From assembly GCA_016183425.1 (NCBI GenBank), contig JACPEP010000017.1:1-64000 (forward strand): a stretch of DNA of 64,000 nucleotides, in the 5' to 3' direction. This stretch comes from Chloroflexota bacterium. Its GTDB lineage: Bacteria; Chloroflexota; Dehalococcoidia; JACPEP01. Under the pieces are notes generated by a model. The model did no database searches. It was not told the origin of the DNA and worked only from the letters and a program-made list of their open reading frames with translations. Shown here one piece after another: positions 25,149-33,716 of this stretch. Position 1 is the stretch's first letter; each line of letters starts with the position of its first letter. Made by a program: the position numbers and the translations under genes.

Positions 25149-26201
25149 TTGGATGTTGCCATGTTGAGGCGGTCTTTGGATGATGTCTTAGAAGAGTGCT
25201 TGCGGCGTATGGCCCGGGGGGAGGGGATAGAGGAGTGCTTTCAGGACTATCCCCGGGAGGCCGAGGAGCTCAGGCCCCTTCTGGAGGTCGCGTGGGAGGT
25301 TATTTATGCTTCTCGCCAGGTGCCCCGGGCCTCCTTTCGGCGAGAGGCGGAGGGCCGCTTTCGCGCTGCCGTGGCGGCCCGGGGGATGGCGCGCCTCTCT
25401 TTCTGGCGCCGGCTTTCTTGGGCGGCGGCGGTAGCGATACTGATCCTGGCGGGAGGTGGCGGCGTGGTGGCCGCCTCCGGCGGCAGCCTGCCCGGAGAAC
25501 CTCTTTACCCGGTGAAAACATCCACCGAAGAGATGCGTATGTTTCTAGCGCCGGGAGCTTTGGACAAGGCTCGTCTTCAGGCTTATTTCGCTGAGGCGCG
25601 GGCAGCGGAGATGGCTCGTATGGCGGAGAGGGGGCGGGATGAAGAGGTAGCCCCTCTCTTGCTTCGTCTCGCCTGGCATTGGTATCAGCAAGAAAGGTTC
25701 GTCCGGCTGACGGATTGGCAGGTCAAGGAGATGAAGGACCTGGTAGCCCTGGAAGGCAACCTGGCGGCAAGCGAGGCGCGCCAGGAAGCCGTTCTAAAGG
25801 GAATTCTGGAGAGGTCGCCTCTTCGGGCACGGGTGGCTCTGGAGCACGCCATCCGCGTCTCCCGAAGGGGCCAGCTCAGCTCTCTGGCTGTCCTGGAGGG
25901 AGTGCGGAAGGTAAGGGGCTTCCCTCCCTCTATTTCTTTTCCCCCTTCACCAGAGGAGCCCGTGGCGGGGGGCAGGGGCGACGAGCCTGGGTTGAGACTG
26001 GAATGGCGAGGGATTCTCCAGGAGAAAGACCCCCAGGGGCGCCTCGTCATCAGCGGCCTGGCTTTGGATGTAGAGGGGGCACAGATAGAGCCGGGCCTTA
26101 CCCTGGGCCATCTGGTTCAAGCCCAGGTTGTCTTTCGTCGCGGCGAAGTGGTGGCCGTGAGCATCAAAGGGCTGGACCAGAGAAGTGAAAGCGGACGATA
26201 A
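25149..26201 (+). CDS. DUF5667 membrane protein, probable sigma-factor partner
   Basis: A 350-residue protein. The N-terminal part (LDDVLEECLRRMARGEGIEE and PREAEELRPLLEVA) is cytoplasmic, a single membrane helix lies at about residues 90-110 (AAAVAILILAGGGGVVAAS), and immediately after it is the DUF5667 signature GSLPGEPLYPVKTSTEEMRM. The extracytoplasmic part is helical and then carries a beta-rich C-terminal domain like DUF5666 (GRLVISGLALDVEGAQIEPG). The position ten bases after the ECF sigma gene suggests that it regulates it. The start is TTG at 25149 behind AGGGG, or ATG at 25161. Confidence 0.75.
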   Translation: MDVAMLRRSLDDVLEECLRRMARGEGIEECFQDYPREAEELRPLLEVAWEVIYASRQVPRASFRREAEGRFRAAVAARGMARLSFWRRLSWAAAVAILILAGGGGVVAASGGSLPGEPLYPVKTSTEEMRMFLAPGALDKARLQAYFAEARAAEMARMAERGRDEEVAPLLLRLAWHWYQQERFVRLTDWQVKEMKDLVALEGNLAASEARQEAVLKGILERSPLRARVALEHAIRVSRRGQLSSLAVLEGVRKVRGFPPSISFPPSPEEPVAGGRGDEPGLRLEWRGILQEKDPQGRLVISGLALDVEGAQIEPGLTLGHLVQAQVVFRRGEVVAVSIKGLDQRSESGR

Positions 26202-26332
26202 GCCGCTCCCCTTCGCGCCCATACCTTCTCTTACGCCTAAGGCGTACCAGATTCCGAGGCTATGGCTATTCTCCAGAATACGTTCTCCATCTGGCCTGCC
26301 TGGTAGAGCGCCCGCAAGGTTCTCCTCGAACT

Positions 26333-26596
26333 GTGATCCAGGTTGTAAACAATATTGTCTGTGGGCAGTGCCCCTTTTTGGGCGATGGAGGATGCCAGGA
26401 GGGGAACGCTTGCGTGGAGAAGCGGGTGGGGGAACGGGATGTGAGAGTGATGGCCGCCTTGGCTTTGGCTCCGGGGCAAAATATTGCCTGGGAAAGGGCA
26501 AAAAGGAGGCTTGATCGCCTCACTGTAGACGACCAGCGACGACTGTGTTACGGTTGTCTATGGCAGGGCTATTGCTATCAAGATGAGGGGGTATGA
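26333..26596 (+). CDS. Small Cys-rich protein preceding an ABC exporter
   Basis: An 87-residue protein with eight cysteines in two groups: VCGQCPFLGDGGCQEGNAC near the start and LCYGCLWQGYC near the end, separated by a basic helix. This spacing suggests metal (Zn or Fe-S) binding or disulfides. It has no signal peptide. It starts at a GTG with no strong ribosome site, but its end overlaps the ATG of the ABC ATPase, which supports a real co-translated gene. No family is recognised. Confidence 0.55.
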   Translation: MIQVVNNIVCGQCPFLGDGGCQEGNACVEKRVGERDVRVMAALALAPGQNIAWERAKRRLDRLTVDDQRRLCYGCLWQGYCYQDEGV

Positions 26597-27357
26597 AGGC
26601 ATCCCGTACCGTCGCTACTGAAAAGAAGGAGGGGGACGCCACGCCCGTGGTGGAAGTGGTGGCGGTGGAGTTCAACTACGGGAAGCCCCGGGTTCTGGAT
26701 GGACTCTCTCTGGCGGTGGCCGAGGGGATGAGTTTTGGTCTGCTGGGACCCAACGGTGCGGGCAAAACCACCCTTATTCGTATGCTGGTGGGACTGCTGC
26801 GTCCCCTTAAGGGCACCGTCCGAGTGTTGGGAGAGGTTCCCTCCCCCAGGGTCACCGGACGTATCGGGTATATGCCCCAGTTTCCGGCCCTTTATGGCGA
26901 GCTTACCGTGGCCCACAATGTGGATTTTTTTGCCCGTATGTACGGGATGGGGGATGGGCGGCGGCAGCGGGTGGAGGAAGCTTTGCGCTTGGTGGGACTA
27001 TGGGAGCGCCGTGGCGACGCCGTCCTTCACCTCAGCGGCGGTATGCGGCAACGGTTGAGCCTGGCCTGCGCTTTGGTTCACCGGCCGCCCCTTTTGATCC
27101 TGGATGAGCCCACCGTGGGGCTGGATCCGGAATTGCGGGCCACTTTTTGGGACTACTTCCATCAATTGACCGCTCAGGGTAATACCATAGTCATCTCCAG
27201 CCATACTATGGATGACGCCGCCCACTGCGATGAGCTGGCCTTTCTGCGGGCGGGCCGGGTCATTGCCCAGGGAAGCCCGACCCAACTGAGGCAAGCCACC
27301 GGTCGTGAAGCCGCCACCTTGGAAGAGGCCTTTCTCCATTTCGTACGGAGGGGCTGA
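26593..27357 (+). CDS. ABC transporter ATP-binding protein (ABC-2 type)
   Basis: A 254-residue ATPase of an ABC-2 exporter (DrrA/NatA-like). Walker A is GPNGAGKTT, the Q-loop is in MPQFPALYGELT, the signature is LSGGMRQRLSLACAL, Walker B is LLILDEPTVGLDPE, and the switch His is in ISSHTMDD. It energises the permease encoded next. The substrate is unknown and could be related to the Cys-rich protein upstream. The start overlaps the preceding gene by four bases. Confidence 0.93.
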   Translation: MKASRTVATEKKEGDATPVVEVVAVEFNYGKPRVLDGLSLAVAEGMSFGLLGPNGAGKTTLIRMLVGLLRPLKGTVRVLGEVPSPRVTGRIGYMPQFPALYGELTVAHNVDFFARMYGMGDGRRQRVEEALRLVGLWERRGDAVLHLSGGMRQRLSLACALVHRPPLLILDEPTVGLDPELRATFWDYFHQLTAQGNTIVISSHTMDDAAHCDELAFLRAGRVIAQGSPTQLRQATGREAATLEEAFLHFVRRG

Positions 27358-27358
27358 T

Positions 27359-28090
27359 ATGTCCGTCGAGAGGACACTGGCCATCGCCCAGCGCATAATC
27401 ACTCAGATCCTGCGGGACCATCGCACCATGGCCCTTATCTTGATTGTGCCCACCATGGTGATGACGTTGGTGGGGCTGAGCTTCTACGAGCAAAAGGCGG
27501 TGCTTAACTTTGCTGCCCCCGCCATACTGGGGGCTTTTGTTATGTTTTTCGTTTTTATCCTTACCGGGGTGAGCTTTCTCAGGGAACGGATGCAGGGCAC
27601 TTTGGAGCGGCTGCTGGCCACTCCGGTGAGTCGCGGGGATGTCCTGGTGGGCTATCTGGCGGGATTTCTCCTCTTCGCTGCGGTGCAGTCCCTCCTGGTA
27701 GTGCTCTTCCTACTTCTGGTGCTCCAAATCTCTTATCAGGGGGCGCTGTGGCATATCCTTTTGTTCGTGATGGTGATGGCCATGGCTTCGGTCAACATGG
27801 GCATCTTCTTTTCCACCTTCGCCAATAACGAATTCCAAGTGATGCAGTTCATCCCCATGGTGATGGGGCCACAGCTTTTCTTGGCCGGCGTGCTGCTGCC
27901 GGTGGAGCAGATGCCGGAGTATTTGCAGATCATATCACGGTTTTTGCCCCTGACTTACGCCATCAGGGGACTGAGGAAGATCATGTTGGAGGGGCAGGGT
28001 TTGGGAGGAGTTGCCACTGAGCTCAGTATACTGGCTGGGTTCGCGGTCTTGATGTTGGCCCTGGCGGCCATGGCCGTGAGGCGCTCTTAG
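27359..28090 (+). CDS. ABC-2 type transporter permease
   Basis: A 243-residue membrane protein with about six hydrophobic segments, the usual DrrB/YadH-type permease layout. The N-terminus RIITQILRDHRTMALILIVP and the conserved stretch FLRERMQGTLERLLATPVSRGD are typical of ABC-2 permeases. The ATG at 27359 follows GGAGGGG and sits one base after the ATPase stop. With the ATPase it forms a complete exporter. It is convergent with the DUF4012 gene, and no strong terminator is visible in the 31 bases between. Confidence 0.9.
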   Translation: MSVERTLAIAQRIITQILRDHRTMALILIVPTMVMTLVGLSFYEQKAVLNFAAPAILGAFVMFFVFILTGVSFLRERMQGTLERLLATPVSRGDVLVGYLAGFLLFAAVQSLLVVLFLLLVLQISYQGALWHILLFVMVMAMASVNMGIFFSTFANNEFQVMQFIPMVMGPQLFLAGVLLPVEQMPEYLQIISRFLPLTYAIRGLRKIMLEGQGLGGVATELSILAGFAVLMLALAAMAVRRS

Positions 28091-28121
28091 TTTTTTCGGC
28101 GGGTGGGGGTCTGGGGACTTT

Positions 28122-30128
28122 TTACGGTGGCGTAAGGACAAGCTGGAAGCTCTGGTCAGTGGTGAGAGCGCCCTGGAATTCAATTTTGCCTTCCGCCAGC
28201 CTTGTCGGCGCCGGCCGAGCCCGAACCACCGTCCATCCTCGGGGAAGGGTTACGGTGACCCTAAGGGGTATGCTCAGGGTTCCGGGCTGTTTCTGGACGT
28301 CCAGGAGGTAGGTGGGGCGCTGGCGGGAGAGGAAGGCCTCCTTGGGCAACTGATATTCAAAGGCGATCTCCTTTTCCTCCCCCGGTTGGAGGGTAAAGAA
28401 GTTTCCAAACATCTCCTTGTCCTTTTCCCCGGGCCCAACGGTGACTTCGTTTAAGGCGTCGCCCCCTCCTTTGGCGCTCAAGAGGCTACCCGCGGGGAGG
28501 GGGATATAGGTTGCCCTCACCAGTTGGGAGCCTTGGGGCACGTAAAGCCTCGCGTAATCCCAGTAGCACCCCTCCAGTTTCTCCTCGTATTGTGTCGGCC
28601 GCTCTCTTACTTGAACACAGCGAATAACTTCCTGGGTGCTGGTGTTGCGGTAGGTAATCGCAACCCGGCCCCGGGCACCCCCCCGTTCATCCAACGCAAC
28701 GCTATAGTCGATGGCCTGCTGGATGTTAGGGTTTATCTTGCTATAGCCTACATTGGAATCCACTACCAGGAAATAGTCCCCTCGGCTGGGGCGTAGCCCC
28801 CCGTCCCAGGAGTTGTCTTGCAGCAACCCCTTCAGCTCTTCATTGTGCGTACTGATGAGGAGGTGTTTCTCGGTGAAGGAGCGCTCCAGGGTTTGGAGCA
28901 ACTCGACCTCCTCTTTGATGGTCAAATCCTTCCCCAATCGATAGAGGATTCCCTCTCCCAGGGCTTTCATAAGAAGCTTATGAGGTGGTATAGGCCGCCC
29001 TGAAGGTGGGGGCTCCGGCGGGGAGGTAGAAAAAGACTGCAAGAGGCGATCTATGAAGTTCTCGGCGCTCACCTCTCCGTATCCTGAGAGATAGATAGGG
29101 CCCAGGACCTTCAGTATATCTAGCAGGGCCTCTTGATCCACTGCCAAAACGCCGTCTACCTTCACTCCCTGCCCCTGGTAGTAGAGGTTTTCGGCTACTT
29201 GGGCCGCGGTGGGGAAATCGGGTGACCAGTTGGCATCTCGAAAGATCCACTGTCCAGCGTACATATACTTAAAGAGGGCTTCGGGGGGTGGGGAGTTGGC
29301 GCGGTAGGGGTCGTCCACCGTGGCGCTGTCCTGAAAGTCCATTTGGATGATCTTGCCCCGGTCCACCGTTACTAACCACACCCCAGCGATAAACCCGCCG
29401 GTGGCCCGTAGCTCCCAGCTATTTTGGGCCAGAACCAGGTACTTTCGTTGCTGAGATAGCCCGAGAAGCTCGTCGGCCAGGCGGGGGGCGAGGCGGGCGG
29501 TGGCCGTCGCTTTTTGGAGGCGGGGAAGAAACTGCTCCAGGAGAGACCGGGAGGGAGCTAAAAATGGGGAGAGGGGGACTGCTTCCACTTGCTGGTAGCT
29601 GGCGATGCCTCGGTCTAGGCGCCCTTTTGCCTCGCGAAAAGCGGCGTCCCTCTGCTGTAAAGCGGCCACTATCTCTTTTGGGAATTCCTCATCCTGGAAG
29701 AGGCGTAGGGGCTTTTGAGCCAGCAACAAGGCCGCTGGCGTTAACCCCGCTACTGTCAGTCGGGCAGCGGCCACCCCTTCCAGAGCGGCTTGTAAGAGGT
29801 GAGGTGCTCCTTGCATATCGGGGCCGATGACGGGAAGCAGGGACATGATGGCTATGGCGGGTCGGAAGGGTCCCGTTTCTTCTTCTACGCGCCGCAGGTG
29901 CGTCTCGCCCTGCTCTAGCTCCCGCTCCAGGGTGCCCAGAAACTCTCTTTCCCGAAAGCGTTCTAGCAGATAAGGAGTCAACTGGGCCACGTTTTTCAGG
30001 TGGCTCTGAGCCAGGGTGAGGTGGCTTCTGAGGGTCACGTACTTGGCGTAGCCAATATACGCCATAGCGCCCAGGGCAATGAGTAAAAACAAGTATAGAA
30101 GGGGAGTGACAATCCGGCGTTTCGGCAT
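28122..30128 (-). CDS. DUF4012 domain-containing surface protein
   Basis: A 668-residue protein with one N-terminal membrane helix (about residues 8-25) and a long extracytoplasmic part. The core is DUF4012: YLVLAQNSWELRATGGFIAG, the acidic FQDSATVDDPY and WSPDFPTAAQVAENLYY, then GVLAVDQEALLDILKVLGPI. It has coiled-coil-like helices before the core and a beta-rich C-terminus. DUF4012 proteins are commonly linked to exopolysaccharide loci and belong to the LytR-CpsA-Psr-like superfamily by structure; a role in attaching glycan to the cell surface is an inference. It is the last gene of the minus-strand glycan operon. Confidence 0.85.
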   Translation of the reverse strand: MPKRRIVTPLLYLFLLIALGAMAYIGYAKYVTLRSHLTLAQSHLKNVAQLTPYLLERFREREFLGTLERELEQGETHLRRVEEETGPFRPAIAIMSLLPVIGPDMQGAPHLLQAALEGVAAARLTVAGLTPAALLLAQKPLRLFQDEEFPKEIVAALQQRDAAFREAKGRLDRGIASYQQVEAVPLSPFLAPSRSLLEQFLPRLQKATATARLAPRLADELLGLSQQRKYLVLAQNSWELRATGGFIAGVWLVTVDRGKIIQMDFQDSATVDDPYRANSPPPEALFKYMYAGQWIFRDANWSPDFPTAAQVAENLYYQGQGVKVDGVLAVDQEALLDILKVLGPIYLSGYGEVSAENFIDRLLQSFSTSPPEPPPSGRPIPPHKLLMKALGEGILYRLGKDLTIKEEVELLQTLERSFTEKHLLISTHNEELKGLLQDNSWDGGLRPSRGDYFLVVDSNVGYSKINPNIQQAIDYSVALDERGGARGRVAITYRNTSTQEVIRCVQVRERPTQYEEKLEGCYWDYARLYVPQGSQLVRATYIPLPAGSLLSAKGGGDALNEVTVGPGEKDKEMFGNFFTLQPGEEKEIAFEYQLPKEAFLSRQRPTYLLDVQKQPGTLSIPLRVTVTLPRGWTVVRARPAPTRLAEGKIEFQGALTTDQSFQLVLTPP

Positions 30129-30166
30129 AGCGTCCTAGTTCATCGGTTCCTTCGATTATGAAGGAG

Positions 30167-31501
30167 CTAGGGGATGCGGATGACCTGGCCTTCCCTCAAG
30201 CCGGAGAGAACCTCCGTTTGGTTGCCGTCGGTGACGCCGGCCTTAACCTGTATTCGGTCTATCTTGCCTCCCGCCACTGCCTCCACGTACTGTTGTTGGC
30301 CGGAGGCCAGTATCGCTCGGCTGGGCACCAAAAGGACATCCCTTTTGATTTTGAGGTTAAAAAGGACATCGCCGCCCATTCGGACGGCCGCCGGCGCTTT
30401 ATCCTTCTCGGTGAAATCCATGGTTACCTTATATACGCTCTGTCCCTGGAAGGTGGTGGGTTTGGCCGCGATCTGGCTCACCTTGGTGGGCAGAGGCTTT
30501 TGGGGGTAAGCATCCAGGGTTACCACCGCCGCAAGCCCCACATAAACCCGTTCTATATCCTCCTGGGCAACGTTGACCTCTACTCTCAGGAGGGAGGGAT
30601 CGGCGATAACAGCCACGGGCTCGAAAGGCTGAACTGGGGAGCCTGGCGTGCTATCCACTGCGATAATGGTTCCGGAGAAGGGGGCCTGAAGGCGTGTTTT
30701 TTGTATTCGGGCACTAATTCTGTCTACCTTCAACTGGGCCTGTTTGACGGTGTCCTTTTTCATTTTGGCGCTTACCATGTTTACCTTCAGCTGGGCCCGA
30801 TTGACCTTTTGCTCCTTGACAGACTTGCCCAGCAGGGTCCTTTTCTTCTCTATCTCCAGGGTCTGCTGCGACAGCGTGGCGGAGCGCAAGGCGCTTTCGG
30901 CATCCTCCAGCATAATGGCCCGGCGAAGGACCTCCGGGTCCTTGACCAGATAAGCGATCTCCTGATAGTTATCATAGGCCCGATCTCTGAGGGTCTTTCT
31001 CCTGGCGATGTTGACCTTGGCGTTTTCTATCTCGGCATCCAGGGCCTCCAGTTCAGTGTTGACGATGGAAACGTCCAGTTTGGCCAGTTCCAGCTCATAC
31101 TGGGCATCCTCCAGGTCAAGGGACAGCTCGGCTTTGGCTAGCTTGGCCAGCTCCAACTCGTTTCTGGCGTCTTCCAAGTCAAACTCAATTTCTGGCTTCT
31201 CCAACTCGGCAACCAAAGCTCCCCTGTTCACCTGCTCCCCTACCGCCACCTTAAGGGATTTAAGCCACCCGCTATCCTCGAAGTATAGGGACGCTTCTTG
31301 ACTGGCGATTACCCGTCCCCGGGCCTTGAGGGTCTCCGCGATGCTGCCTTTGGCCACCGTGTACAGAGCGCCCGGCTCGGGGGTTGGGGTACCGGGGATG
31401 ACGAAGACAGGGGTAGGCTCCGACTGGGGGATATACTCACAACCCGCCGCAGCAAACACGGCCAAAAAGATTAATAGCCCTCGCACTCTCGTCAACGACA
31501 T
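30167..31501 (-). CDS. HlyD/RND-type adaptor lipoprotein
   Basis: A 444-residue membrane-fusion-type adaptor with a lipobox (AAGC at residue 20). The layout is a split lipoyl/barrel-sandwich (RGRVIASQEASLYFEDSGWL and LQAPFSGTIIAVDSTPGSPV) around a long alpha hairpin of about 150 residues with an internal repeat (DLEDARNELELAKLAK / DLEDAQYELELAKLDV). A beta-barrel and membrane-proximal domain follow. It is presumably part of a glycan or lipid exporter, but no matching ABC permease lies next to it. A strong AAGGAGA site precedes the ATG. Confidence 0.85.
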   Translation of the reverse strand: MSLTRVRGLLIFLAVFAAAGCEYIPQSEPTPVFVIPGTPTPEPGALYTVAKGSIAETLKARGRVIASQEASLYFEDSGWLKSLKVAVGEQVNRGALVAELEKPEIEFDLEDARNELELAKLAKAELSLDLEDAQYELELAKLDVSIVNTELEALDAEIENAKVNIARRKTLRDRAYDNYQEIAYLVKDPEVLRRAIMLEDAESALRSATLSQQTLEIEKKRTLLGKSVKEQKVNRAQLKVNMVSAKMKKDTVKQAQLKVDRISARIQKTRLQAPFSGTIIAVDSTPGSPVQPFEPVAVIADPSLLRVEVNVAQEDIERVYVGLAAVVTLDAYPQKPLPTKVSQIAAKPTTFQGQSVYKVTMDFTEKDKAPAAVRMGGDVLFNLKIKRDVLLVPSRAILASGQQQYVEAVAGGKIDRIQVKAGVTDGNQTEVLSGLREGQVIRIP

Positions 31502-31514
31502 AAATCTCCTTACA

Positions 31515-32921
31515 TCACGTCCCTTTAAAGGTAAGCATCACGCCCAGGGTTTTGAAAAGGATGAAAAGGTCCAGATAGGGGGATTGGTGCTTTATATAGT
31601 ACAGATCGTACTGTAGCTTGACCAAGGCGTCTTCCACGGAGTTACCATAGGAGTAATTAATCTGGGCCCAGCCAGTGATGCCGGGGCGCACGAAGAGACG
31701 AGCTCTGTAGAAGGGTATCTGCGTCTCCAGTTGGGCCACGAAGTGGGGCCGCTCCGGCCGGGGACCCACCAGGCTCATCTCTCCTTTAATGACATTTACT
31801 AGCTGGGGCAACTCATCCAAGCGGGTGTGACGCAGGAAGCGTCCCAGCCGCGTCACCCGGGGATCGTTGTAGGAGGCCCAGCGGGGCCGGCCGTCCTTCT
31901 CTGCCTCTTGAATCATGGTGCGGAACTTGATGAGGGGGAAAACCCGTCCCGTTTTGCCCATCCTTTCTTGAGTGTAGAATATGGGGCCGGGGCTGTCCAG
32001 GCGCACTGCCAGGGCGGTGGTTAGCAAGATGGGGGAACCGATGAGGAGTCCTATCGTTGAGACAACGATGTCTCCCAGCCTCTTTAGCCCGCTGTATACG
32101 AAAGTGCCGGATTCAGGGTTGTCAGGCAGGGTTACGAACCAGTGGTCCCCCATGTGCTCCACGGGCACCCGGCCCGTGGCCAGCTCGTAGAGGAGGGGCA
32201 TGGGTGTTATTTGTATCCCTTTTTGATAGCAGTCTAAGATGGTCTTCATCAGCTCACCGTGCATGTTGTGAGTGATGGCGACGATGATCTCCGAGGCTCC
32301 CGTCTCCTGCACTATTCGGGGAAACTCTTGCCGGGTGCCCAGGACGGGCATCCCCTCTATCACCTGCCCTGTTTTTGTCGGATCGTCGTCGATGAAGCCG
32401 ACGAAAGAGTAGCCGCCATCCAGGTGTTCTGCGGCGGCTTTAGCGATGGTTTGTCCCGCCCACCCCGCGCCCACTACCAGGGCCCGCCGTCGAAAGGAAG
32501 GCCCTACTAGCATCCTCAGATAGAAGGCCCGCCACATAGCGATTAAGGTAAGGCTTATAGCTATGAAGAGAAAGGGAACATGGCGGGGTAACATGGTTGG
32601 GGGGAAGAAAAAGTAAACTACCGTGTATCCCAGAAGCATCTGAAGGCTGGTCTTAAGGAGCATGATCAGGGTATCGCGGTGCCTTGCTGACACCTTCGAG
32701 TCATAGCCGTCGTTGGCGTGGGCAAGGAAGAGGTAAACGACACTGCCCAGGAAGAACCAGTGAATTCGGCCAATGAGGAAATCCGGGTCGAACTCCCATA
32801 AAGAGCGCCACGCTCCTATCCACAGGGCGAGCGCCATACCCAGGTTGACCAGCAGCAGATCCACCGTGGCCAGCAAAAGTTTCCTTTCCGAGAGGCGAAG
32901 GGACCACTGCTGCGACGTCAT
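31515..32921 (-). CDS. Polyprenyl-phosphate sugar-1-phosphate transferase (WcaJ-like)
   Basis: A 468-residue initiating glycosyltransferase that transfers a sugar-1-phosphate from a nucleotide sugar to undecaprenyl phosphate. It has four N-terminal membrane helices, a cytoplasmic CoA-binding-like domain (RALVVGAGWAGQTIAKAAAE), a fifth hydrophobic segment, and the C-terminal catalytic bac_transf domain: FYTQERMGKTGRVFPLIKFR, then LGRFLRHTRLDELPQLVNVI and MSLVGPRPERPHF. The ATG at 32921 overlaps the preceding methyltransferase stop (ATGA). The sugar, probably glucose, galactose or an N-acetyl sugar, is not determined. Confidence 0.93.
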   Translation of the reverse strand: MTSQQWSLRLSERKLLLATVDLLLVNLGMALALWIGAWRSLWEFDPDFLIGRIHWFFLGSVVYLFLAHANDGYDSKVSARHRDTLIMLLKTSLQMLLGYTVVYFFFPPTMLPRHVPFLFIAISLTLIAMWRAFYLRMLVGPSFRRRALVVGAGWAGQTIAKAAAEHLDGGYSFVGFIDDDPTKTGQVIEGMPVLGTRQEFPRIVQETGASEIIVAITHNMHGELMKTILDCYQKGIQITPMPLLYELATGRVPVEHMGDHWFVTLPDNPESGTFVYSGLKRLGDIVVSTIGLLIGSPILLTTALAVRLDSPGPIFYTQERMGKTGRVFPLIKFRTMIQEAEKDGRPRWASYNDPRVTRLGRFLRHTRLDELPQLVNVIKGEMSLVGPRPERPHFVAQLETQIPFYRARLFVRPGITGWAQINYSYGNSVEDALVKLQYDLYYIKHQSPYLDLFILFKTLGVMLTFKGT

Positions 32922-33715
32922 CCCCAAGTCTCCCTGATGGCGCTGGGGGGGTGACCTTTCTCCACCTGGATGACGCTCACCCAGCAGTACCTCCCCATAG
33001 GGGGAGCGTGATGGAGAAGGAAATCGTCCAGACGCGTCAAGATGTCCATTATTTTGGGAGAACCAGGCACCGTCGGAAGCGCCAGCCAGAAGGCCACGAC
33101 CAAAAGAGCGGTAAAGTAAAACTCCCGGTGGCTCACCCTGGGGAAGAATGCTTTTAGGCTATGGATGTCTTTCATGTTCAGGGGCTGCTCGGTGGCCGTT
33201 CTCCTTTTGGGTGTCAAACGCCGATAGAGGCCGATGATGGGGTTTTGCCCCAGAGGCTCCACAAACACCCCGCGACCGCCGGGCTTCAGGACGCGGGAGA
33301 TCTCTTTTGATGCCAACGCCAGGTCCAGGTGATGGAGCACGCTGTGGCCAAAGGCGAGGTCGAAAGATTGAGAGATATAGACCATATCTTCGGCGCTCAT
33401 TACATCCACGGTAACCCGGTGCTCCAGGTGGCGACTTAGAACGCGGCGTCGTGTCTCGGCCACCCGGGCTGGGGAGATGTCGAAGGCCGCCACCTCCGCC
33501 CCAGCCCCCGCGAAACGAAGGGTGTAAAAGCCATTCCCACATCCAATTTCCAGGATGCGCTTTCCTCTAACGTTATCCAAAAGCCCTATGGCATAGTTGT
33601 CGGCGTGGCGAAGCACGTGGGGAGCATACTTAAAGTCCAGGAAGCCTCCCCCTTTGTTGCCCCCGTCGTGGAACTCTTCTTCCACCAAGTGCCGCTGAGT
33701 CAAAGGAACCGACAT
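32918..33715 (-). CDS. SAM-dependent methyltransferase in glycan operon
   Basis: A 265-residue class I methyltransferase with motif I ILEIGCGNGFYTLRFAGAGA, then VAAFDISP, AFGHSVLHHLD and LKPGGRGVFVEPLG. A C-terminal hydrophobic stretch (FTALLVVAFWLALPTVPG) may contact the membrane, as in methyltransferases acting on lipid-linked substrates. It overlaps the sugar transferase by four bases and starts one base after the radical SAM fusion, so it probably modifies the same glycan or its lipid carrier. Confidence 0.85.
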   Translation of the reverse strand: MSVPLTQRHLVEEEFHDGGNKGGGFLDFKYAPHVLRHADNYAIGLLDNVRGKRILEIGCGNGFYTLRFAGAGAEVAAFDISPARVAETRRRVLSRHLEHRVTVDVMSAEDMVYISQSFDLAFGHSVLHHLDLALASKEISRVLKPGGRGVFVEPLGQNPIIGLYRRLTPKRRTATEQPLNMKDIHSLKAFFPRVSHREFYFTALLVVAFWLALPTVPGSPKIMDILTRLDDFLLHHAPPMGRYCWVSVIQVEKGHPPSAIRETWG

Positions 33716-33716
33716 G

